A DNA stretch of 59,605 nt from JBBQER01 sp038320885. Lineage in GTDB: Bacteria; Actinomycetota; Acidimicrobiia; IMCC26256; PALSA-610. Both the position numbers and the translations under genes were made by a program. How positions within the stretch are numbered: position 1 is the stretch's first letter; every line of letters starts with the position of its first letter. Below, one piece after another: positions 39,428-46,687 of this stretch. The DNA lies in contig JBBQER010000006.1 in NCBI GenBank assembly GCA_038320885.1, forward strand, positions 1 through 59,605, given 5' to 3'. The notes under the pieces are model-generated. The model was not told the origin of the DNA. It did no database searches and saw nothing but the letters and a program-made list of their open reading frames with translations.

Positions 39428-42400
39428 GTGACGACGTCGAGCCCGCTCGTTCCCTACGTTCCGCGGCTCACACTCGACTGGGCGCGCGCCGACGAGCTGG
39501 TGAGCCGCCGGGGACCGGCGTGGCGAGTGGTCGACGGCACGATGGTGTTCGCCGACATCTCGGGCTTCACCAAGATGTCCGAGCGCCTGGCCCGGCACGG
39601 AAAGGTCGGAGCGGAAGAGGTAACCGACGCGATCAACACCTGTTTCGAGCAACTGCTCGAGATTGCGTATTCGGCGGGTGGCAGTCTCCTGAAGTTCGGC
39701 GGCGACGCGCTGTTGCTCTTGTTCAGCGGCGACGCTCACGTTTCGCGGGCCGCGCACGCGGCGGTCGGCATGCGCCACCGGCTGCGTACGGTCGGGCGCA
39801 TGCACACCTCGTCGGGGCTGGTCGTGCTCCGGATCTCGATGGGGCTTCACTCCGGGACGTTCCACGCGTTCGCCGCCGGTGACTCGCACCGCGAGCTCGT
39901 GGTCGCGGGACCGGCCGCGACCGCGACCGTCGAAGCGGAAGGAACGGCGACCGCGGGCGAGATCGTGATGAGCGCGGCGGCGGCGGCTCTCCTCCCGGCC
40001 CGGTGCCGCGGCCCGGCGCGCGGCGAGGGATTTCTGTTGCGATCGCCACCGGGTGACGCGCCGCAATTCCCTCCGGTGCCCGCGGTTCCGGGCGATGTCG
40101 ACGTCCCGAGCTACGTACCGATTGCGATTCGCAGGCACCTGCTCGACGGCGTGGAGGACTCCGAGCATCGCAGCGCGACCGTCGCGTTCCTGCATTTCGA
40201 CGGGACCGACGGCATCGTCGAGCGCGACGGCCCCGAGACGCTCGCCGAGCAGTTGCACGAGGTCGTGCGCATCGTGCAGGAAGCGGCCGACGAGTACGAA
40301 GTGACGCTGCTCGGCACCGACATCGACCACGACGGAGGCAAGCTGATTCTCGTGGCGGGCGTGCCGCGCCGCGTCGGTGACGACGAAGAGCGCATGCTGA
40401 CGGCCCTGCGCCGGATCAGTGATTCCAAGTTGCCGCTTCCGTTGCGGATCGGCGCGCACACCGGTCCCGTGTTCGCCGGCGCGGTCGGTCCGGCCTACCG
40501 GCGCACGTTCACCGTGATGGGGGACACGGTGAACCTGGCGGCGCGCGTCATGTCGAAAGCGGCTCCGGGACAGGTGCTCGTGACCCCCGACGTGCTCGAA
40601 CGTTCGCAGCTCGCGTTCGAGACCGAGGCGCTCACCCCGTTCAGCGTGAAGGGGAAGAAAAAGCCGGTCACGGCCTTGGCGCTCGGCGCGCCGAAGCGGT
40701 CGCGCCGCCGCCGATCAGATGCGCTGCCGCTCGTCGGTCGGGTCGAGGAACTGGCGGCGCTCGACGAAGACCTGGCCGCGGTCGTCGCGGGCGAATCGCG
40801 CTTTGTCGAGCTGGTTGCCGATCCGGGCATGGGGAAGTCGCGACTCGTCGAGGTGCTGCGCGCACGCGCGTCGGCTGCGGCGGACGCCACGCAGTGCATC
40901 ACGATCCGGTGCGAGCCCTACGAGTCGACCGCGCCGTACGCGTCGTTCTGGATTCTCCTCCGCTACCTCCTCGGCGTCGACGCGGGCGAGTCGCGCGACG
41001 ACGTGGAGCGACGGCTACGGGACCGGCTCGACCAGGTCGCTCCCGACCTCCTGCCGCTCGTCTCGCTGCTTGCCACGCCGCTCGACCTCGGCTTGGCGGA
41101 CCCGCCGGAGCTGGCCGACCTCGAGCCGGCGTTCCGGCGCGAACGCGTCGACGAGGTGACGGCGACATTCCTGCAACGCGTGCTCGCGCATCCGACAGTG
41201 CTCGTCTTCGAAGACGTGCACTACATGGACGAAGCATCGGTCGGACTGTTGCGGCACGCGATTTCGCTCGGGATGGAGTCGACACTCCTGTGCGTGACGC
41301 GTCGACCGACGGAAGGTGGATTCGTCGCCGACCCCGACGTGAACGTCCGCACGCTCGAGCTGGCGCCGTTGACCGCGGAGCAGGCGGCGGAGGCACTCAT
41401 TCTCGCGACCGAAGACGCGCCCCTCCGGCCGCACGACATCCGCACGCTCGCCGAGCGCTCGGCCGGGAACCCGCTCTTCCTCGACGAGATGCTGCGCTCG
41501 GTCGGCACGCACGGTGATCTCGACGCGTTGCCGTCGTCCATCGATGCCGCGGTGATCGCCGAGATCGACCGGCTCCCGGGGCGCCACCGTCAGATCCTGC
41601 GCCGCGCGGCAGTGCTCGGTCAGAGCTTCGCCATCGATGAGCTCGCGGAGATCCTCTCGCCCGATCTACCTGCGCCCGACGAGCCCACGATGCGGGAGCT
41701 GTCCGACTTCCTCGTGAACGACGGACCCGGCCGCGTTCGCTTCCGCTACGCGATCATGCGCGACTCGGCGTACGAAGAGTTGCCCTTCCGGCAACGGCGC
41801 GAGCTCCACGGCCGGGCCGCGGCCGCGCTGGAACGATCGCTGGGTGACGACCTTGCGACGGAGGCGGACCTGATCTCGCTCCACTGCCTGCAGGCGCAGC
41901 GGTATCGCGAGGCGTGGCAGTACGCGGGCGTGGCCGGCGATCGCGCCGGCGCGGTGTACGCGAATATCGAAGCGGCGGCGTTCTTCGAACGGGCGCTCGC
42001 GGCCGCGCGCCGGCTGCCGGAGCTCGGCCGGGGCGAAGTGGCCCGGGTGTGGGAGCAGCTCGGGGATGTCCGCGAGCGGTGCGGCGCCTACGACCGGGCC
42101 TTGCGCGCGTACCGCAGTGCCCGCCGACTCCTGGAGGAGGATCCGCTCGTCGAAGCGCGGCTGTTTCTCAAGGAAGCGTGGATTCCCGAGCGCATGGGCC
42201 GGTTCAGCGAAGCGGTGCGATCAGTTCGCAAGGGTCTCGCGGTTCTCGACGGTGTGTCGGGTGACGATGCGGCGCGGCAGCGCGCCGAGCTCTCAGCGTG
42301 GTACGCGGCGATGCGTCAAGCCCAGGGCCGGCATCGCGAAGCGGTGACGTGGTGCGAGCGCGCGATTGCCGAAGCGCGCGAGTCGGGAAGCCTGGCGGCC

Positions 42401-43270
42401 GAGGCGCACGCATCCTTCATCCTCGACTGGGCGTGGTTCTCGATCGGGCGCTTCGATCTCGCAACGCATTCGGAGCGCGCGCTGGAGATCTACAGCGAGC
42501 TCGGAGATCTCAGCGGCGAAGCGGGCGTGCTCCAGAACCTTGGAGGCTTCGCGTACTACCAGGGTCGCTGGGACGAGGCCGTCGCGCTGTACGAACGGTC
42601 TCGCGACGCGCGGCAGCGCACCGGCAACGACGTCGAGGCGGCAATGGGCGTCTGCAACATCGCCGAAGTGCTCATTGACCAAGGTCGCTACGAAGAAGCG
42701 GAGCGACAGCTCGTCGACGCGCTGCGAGTGTGTCGCGCCGCTCCCTATCGTCCCGGTGTGGCGTTCGCGAGGAGCCTGTTGGGTCGGATCGCGGCGCGGA
42801 CCGGCCGCCCCGAGGAGGCCCACGAGCACTTCGACGTCGCCCACCGCGAATACGTAGCGGCCGGTCTCGACAGCGATGCCCAGGAGACCGACACCCACCG
42901 CGCCGAGTCGCTGGTCCTGGAAGGCCGGGCCGCAGAGGCGCTAGCTCTCGCCGACGCCGCACTGCGCGCGGCAGCGAGCGACGGCGAGACCGAACGCGAC
43001 CTCGCGCGGTTGGAGCGCGTCCGCGGCTACGCGCTGCTACAGCTCGGCGACCGGCAAGCCGCGTTCGACGCGCTCACTGTGAGCCTGGAAGCCGGACGCG
43101 CCCGCGAGGCCGACTTCGAGGTCGCCATGACCTTGCTGGCGCTCGCACGCGTCGCGCGGGCCACGGACGACGCCGAACGCGCGGTCGCGCTCGAGGACGA
43201 AGGCACGGCGATGCTCGAACCGCTCGGGGTGTGGCGCGTCCCCGACTACGCGATCCCTATGTCGGTTTGA
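39428..43270 (+). CDS. Adenylate/guanylate cyclase-AAA-TPR signalling protein
   Basis: 1280 aa from GTG 39428. Domain 1 (about 35-185) is a class III cyclase domain with both metal Asp ('FADISGFTK' Asp43, 'KFGGDALLLLF' Asp93) but a lost transition-state Asn/Arg ('GPAATATVEA'). Domain 2 (about 245-415) has lost both metal Asp (His256, Lys305) but retains Asn369/Arg373 in 'GDTVNLAARV'. Next come an ATPase with 'VADPGMGKSRLVEV' (about 464-477) and a helical TPR-like half ('GVLQNLGGFAYYQGRWDEAV'). This is the layout of soluble adenylyl cyclases (sAC-like). It overlaps the convergent FN3 gene by 14 nt. Confidence 0.92.
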   Translation: MTTSSPLVPYVPRLTLDWARADELVSRRGPAWRVVDGTMVFADISGFTKMSERLARHGKVGAEEVTDAINTCFEQLLEIAYSAGGSLLKFGGDALLLLFSGDAHVSRAAHAAVGMRHRLRTVGRMHTSSGLVVLRISMGLHSGTFHAFAAGDSHRELVVAGPAATATVEAEGTATAGEIVMSAAAAALLPARCRGPARGEGFLLRSPPGDAPQFPPVPAVPGDVDVPSYVPIAIRRHLLDGVEDSEHRSATVAFLHFDGTDGIVERDGPETLAEQLHEVVRIVQEAADEYEVTLLGTDIDHDGGKLILVAGVPRRVGDDEERMLTALRRISDSKLPLPLRIGAHTGPVFAGAVGPAYRRTFTVMGDTVNLAARVMSKAAPGQVLVTPDVLERSQLAFETEALTPFSVKGKKKPVTALALGAPKRSRRRRSDALPLVGRVEELAALDEDLAAVVAGESRFVELVADPGMGKSRLVEVLRARASAAADATQCITIRCEPYESTAPYASFWILLRYLLGVDAGESRDDVERRLRDRLDQVAPDLLPLVSLLATPLDLGLADPPELADLEPAFRRERVDEVTATFLQRVLAHPTVLVFEDVHYMDEASVGLLRHAISLGMESTLLCVTRRPTEGGFVADPDVNVRTLELAPLTAEQAAEALILATEDAPLRPHDIRTLAERSAGNPLFLDEMLRSVGTHGDLDALPSSIDAAVIAEIDRLPGRHRQILRRAAVLGQSFAIDELAEILSPDLPAPDEPTMRELSDFLVNDGPGRVRFRYAIMRDSAYEELPFRQRRELHGRAAAALERSLGDDLATEADLISLHCLQAQRYREAWQYAGVAGDRAGAVYANIEAAAFFERALAAARRLPELGRGEVARVWEQLGDVRERCGAYDRALRAYRSARRLLEEDPLVEARLFLKEAWIPERMGRFSEAVRSVRKGLAVLDGVSGDDAARQRAELSAWYAAMRQAQGRHREAVTWCERAIAEARESGSLAAEAHASFILDWAWFSIGRFDLATHSERALEIYSELGDLSGEAGVLQNLGGFAYYQGRWDEAVALYERSRDARQRTGNDVEAAMGVCNIAEVLIDQGRYEEAERQLVDALRVCRAAPYRPGVAFARSLLGRIAARTGRPEEAHEHFDVAHREYVAAGLDSDAQETDTHRAESLVLEGRAAEALALADAALRAAASDGETERDLARLERVRGYALLQLGDRQAAFDALTVSLEAGRAREADFEVAMTLLALARVARATDDAERAVALEDEGTAMLEPLGVWRVPDYAIPMSV

Positions 43271-43835
43271 CCGCGTTGGAGAGTGCCGACGCGGTCCCGG
43301 TTCCGGCGATGTTCTTGGCCGCGACCTTGAACGTGTAGGTCTTCCCGGCGGTGAGGCCGGTGATGACCTGCGTGAGCGCGGTGGAAGCGAACGCCACGGT
43401 CTTTTGCACCACCCCGGAGATGAGCACCGTCACGACGTATCCGTTGACGGGGGAACCGTTCGTGACGGTCGGCGCGGTCCAGCGCAGCGTCGCCTTCGCG
43501 GCACCCGCTGTCGCGGTGACGCCGGTCGGCGCCGCGGGCGGACTGATCGGCTTGATCGCGTTCGACACGACCGAAGCCGGGCCGGCGCCGGCCACGTTCT
43601 TGGCCGCGACCTTGAACGTGTAGGTCTTGCCCGCGGTGAGGCCGGTGATGACCTGCGTGAGCGCGGCGGAAGCGAACGGCACGGTCTTTTGCACCACGCC
43701 GCCGCTCAACGCGGTGACGACGTATCCGCTGACCGCAGCACCGTTCGTGACGGTCGGCGCGACCCACCGCACCGTCGCCTTCCCGACCCCAGGTGTTGCG
43801 TTGACGCCGGTCGGTGCCGCGGGCGGGTTGATCAC
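43257..43835 (-). repeat. Duplicated FN3 coding unit (285-bp period)
   Basis: The last two FN3 domains of the Ig/FN3 protein are almost identical at DNA level, for example the gcgaccttgaacgtgtaggt tract at 43321 and again at 43606. Key protein parts ('GKTYTFKVAAKN', 'TQVITGLTAG') are shared. The offset is 285 bp, which is 95 codons. This is a recent in-frame duplication, and the repeats could recombine to change the number of domains. Confidence 0.82.
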
Positions 43836-46673
43836 GGTGCCACCGTCGGAGGTGCGACGCGCGAAGTGAACATCGTCGCCGACGAACAGGATGCTGTCGT
43901 AGGTCGTGAGGTTGCCGGCCGCCGACGAGCCGTGCACGACCTCGGGGAGCACGCACGGCGTGTTGAACTCACGGGTGGCGGGGTCGACCTCGCAGGGCAC
44001 GAGGAAGATCGGATCTCCCCCGGTGCTCTTCTCCATCAAGATGTAGCCCGGCGGGATCGAGCCGCCCCATCTGGTGATGATCGTGACCCGGATCGGGTTC
44101 TTCTTGTTGACGAAGTCACCGAATTGCGCCACCACCGAGGAGATCTGCCCCGAGCAGTGCGTCTCGCCGGCTCCGGTCGGGCACATCGCTTCGTCGCCCG
44201 GATCCGTCGCCGCGTTCGGATTGATCGAGGAGAGCGTGACCGTGATGGCGGGGAGCTGCGGCCCGCCCGGGGTCCCGCTCGACAGTGTGATCACCTGCTT
44301 GGTCGGGTTCGCCGGCGTGGGCGCGCCGGGAGTGCTGGCGAACGGATCGCCCGGTGCCGCGACCCCGATCACGCACGACGAGCCGCACGTGATGACGTTG
44401 ACCGTGCCGAGCGTGCCCGTCGCGTCATCGGCGTTGGCCGCCGACGCCACCACGGTGCCGGTGATCGTGCTGCCGACCGTGACTCCACCGGTCGTGACGA
44501 AGACGCGGAACGGCGGCAACGACGAATTGGCGGGGATGTCGGGTAGCGCGCAGTGGAAGGTCGGTCCGTCGTCCTGGACGCACGACTGCGTGGTGGCCGG
44601 ACGGTTCAGCCCGCCGTTGATCGCGCCGAGGTCGAACGACAGCGCCATCGTGTTACTGGTCTGATCTGTCGCCGTCACGTCGAACGTCAGCTGCGCGTGG
44701 TGCGCGACCGCGCCCGACGTGTTCGTCACCTGGACGGGCCACGCCGCGTCACCGTTCGCCGTTATCTGATCGCCGATCGGCGGGATCGTCGATGCGACCT
44801 GGAGCGTGGCTTGCGGCACCGTGAACACGAAGTCGTTCGTGGCCGACTGACCGGTCGAATCGATTGCAGTCGCGGTGAGGGTGTGCGGGCCGGCCGAGAG
44901 GAACAGGTCGGGGCTCGCCGGGTCGACGACCTTCGTGTACGGAGGTGACACCGTCGTGCCGATGCCCGAACCGTCGATCGCATAGTCGACCGAGTTGACG
45001 GTCACGCCGGGTGCACCCGCGCCGGGCGCGGCGTTCGACTTGAACGTCTTGGCGGTGTCGAGCTGCGTGAAGCCGGGCGGTGGGACGATGGCGACGGTCG
45101 GCGGCGCGACGACGTTCACCGTGACGGAGGCGAAGGCGGTCTGGCCGTCGTTTTGGTGCGCGGTGGCCTTCAACACGTGCGATCCGGGGCTGAGCGTGCC
45201 GGGCGCGATCGTGGTCTCGTAGGGCGGCGCAGAGATGATCGTGCGCGGCTCGAAGTCGACTTGCAGGTCGACGAAATCGATCGCCAGATCGGTCGCAGGC
45301 GTTGTGTTCGCGTGGAAGTTGTAGGAGAGGGTCTGGCCGAGGTTCTGGTTGTTGGCCGGCGAGACGATCGAGATGCTCGGCGGAGCAGCGCCGTCGGCGA
45401 AGACGACGGGAACCGAGCCCGACGCGGTGTAGGTATCGCCGCCGAGATCGGGTGTGTTGGCGACAACCGACCACCCGATGTCGTGTTCGGCGAGCCCGTC
45501 GGTGTTCACGGTGGTGGTGCCGTCGACCGAGCCCCCCGGCGGTAGCGAGAAGGTTCCTGAACTCGGGCAGTCGATCGTGCCGCCCGGCGGGCTCCCGTTG
45601 TCGACGGTGCAACCTGGCGGACCCGAATGGATCGTGCCGTTGTCGATCGCGGCGTGCACCACGATCCCGCTGATCGTCTCGGTTGCGCTCGTGTTGGTGA
45701 TGGTCCCGGTGAGCGAGAGGACGTTGCCTTCGGGGATCGAATCGGGCTGAAGGACGTCGATCCGTAGACCGTCGACCCGCTGGTGTGCGACAGCCGCGTC
45801 GGCGTTGTACGCGCTCGACTGGTCGGATGAGACACTGAACGAGTCGGCAAGGGTCTGCGGTCGAATTCCTTGCGTGTCGACGGTGGCATCGACAAACGCC
45901 GACGCGCCTGCGGGCAGGTCGCCGAGGTCGCAGAAGTAGAGATCGTCTGCACCTTCGGAAAGTGTGCAGTTACCCGACGATTCGGTGCTCGGGACCGTCC
46001 ACGTCGGCACGCCCGCGGCCGGTGCGCCGAGCGAGACGCTCGCGTGCACGCCGCCGACGGTCGTGTCGTTGTTGTTCTGTACTGTGCCTTCCCAGTCCAC
46101 CGCCGTGCCCGCGAGCACTGGTCCTTCGGCGAAATACTGCGTGCTCAGCTGCAGTGGGTCGGCGACCGACACGTGCATCGACCCGGAGTTGTCGGCATAC
46201 GACGGCAGGCGGTCGTTCATCGCCATGTAGAGGCTGCCGTTCCCGACCAGGGTGACGGGACCCGATCCCACCGCTGTCCACGGCCCGCTCGTGCCGATGC
46301 GGCCGGCGAGTACGAAGGCGCGGCCGTTCGGCAGGAGCCAGTTCGCCTGATTCTCTCCGGCCAGGGGCGGGATGCCGTTCGCATCGCGGCACAGGTTGCA
46401 TGCGGGGCTCTCCGACCAGGCGCCGTTCGCCGTGAGCGTCACGCTGTTGGTGACCGTCAAGCCGGTTGCGTAGCCGATCGCCGAGTCCGACACGAGCGCC
46501 GGCACGTCGAAGGTCGTGGTCGCGCCGGCCGGTGTGGCCAACGTCGTGACCAGCACCGGCACGGCGATCGCCAGCATTGACACGAGCGCGATCGCGCGGC
46601 GCGCGACAGCGCGTCCGGCGGTCCACTGCTTGGTCGGTTGCGCGTTCGCCTGCTGCGCGCGTTCGCTCACCAT
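43257..46673 (-). CDS. Large secreted Ig-like/FN3 repeat protein
   Basis: 1138 aa from ATG 46673. The signal peptide spans about residues 20-50 ('LVSMLAIAVPVLVTTLATPA'). Several beta-sandwich domains follow: DUF11-like ('VLSLTGTITNTSATETISG') and Ig-like ('PPSISIVSPANNQNLGQTLS', 'VNSVDYAIDGSGIGTTVSPP'). A Cys-containing segment and two nearly identical C-terminal FN3 domains (285-bp period) come last. No membrane anchor or LPxTG is visible, so it is either released or attached non-covalently. The ATG lies 14 nt after the stop of the propeller gene, so both form one operon. Adhesion or biofilm function is only a guess. Confidence 0.88.
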   Translation of the reverse strand: MVSERAQQANAQPTKQWTAGRAVARRAIALVSMLAIAVPVLVTTLATPAGATTTFDVPALVSDSAIGYATGLTVTNSVTLTANGAWSESPACNLCRDANGIPPLAGENQANWLLPNGRAFVLAGRIGTSGPWTAVGSGPVTLVGNGSLYMAMNDRLPSYADNSGSMHVSVADPLQLSTQYFAEGPVLAGTAVDWEGTVQNNNDTTVGGVHASVSLGAPAAGVPTWTVPSTESSGNCTLSEGADDLYFCDLGDLPAGASAFVDATVDTQGIRPQTLADSFSVSSDQSSAYNADAAVAHQRVDGLRIDVLQPDSIPEGNVLSLTGTITNTSATETISGIVVHAAIDNGTIHSGPPGCTVDNGSPPGGTIDCPSSGTFSLPPGGSVDGTTTVNTDGLAEHDIGWSVVANTPDLGGDTYTASGSVPVVFADGAAPPSISIVSPANNQNLGQTLSYNFHANTTPATDLAIDFVDLQVDFEPRTIISAPPYETTIAPGTLSPGSHVLKATAHQNDGQTAFASVTVNVVAPPTVAIVPPPGFTQLDTAKTFKSNAAPGAGAPGVTVNSVDYAIDGSGIGTTVSPPYTKVVDPASPDLFLSAGPHTLTATAIDSTGQSATNDFVFTVPQATLQVASTIPPIGDQITANGDAAWPVQVTNTSGAVAHHAQLTFDVTATDQTSNTMALSFDLGAINGGLNRPATTQSCVQDDGPTFHCALPDIPANSSLPPFRVFVTTGGVTVGSTITGTVVASAANADDATGTLGTVNVITCGSSCVIGVAAPGDPFASTPGAPTPANPTKQVITLSSGTPGGPQLPAITVTLSSINPNAATDPGDEAMCPTGAGETHCSGQISSVVAQFGDFVNKKNPIRVTIITRWGGSIPPGYILMEKSTGGDPIFLVPCEVDPATREFNTPCVLPEVVHGSSAAGNLTTYDSILFVGDDVHFARRTSDGGTVINPPAAPTGVNATPGVGKATVRWVAPTVTNGAAVSGYVVTALSGGVVQKTVPFASAALTQVITGLTAGKTYTFKVAAKNVAGAGPASVVSNAIKPISPPAAPTGVTATAGAAKATLRWTAPTVTNGSPVNGYVVTVLISGVVQKTVAFASTALTQVITGLTAGKTYTFKVAAKNIAGTGTASALSNAVKPT

Positions 46674-46687
46674 CGCGACCCTGCCTT

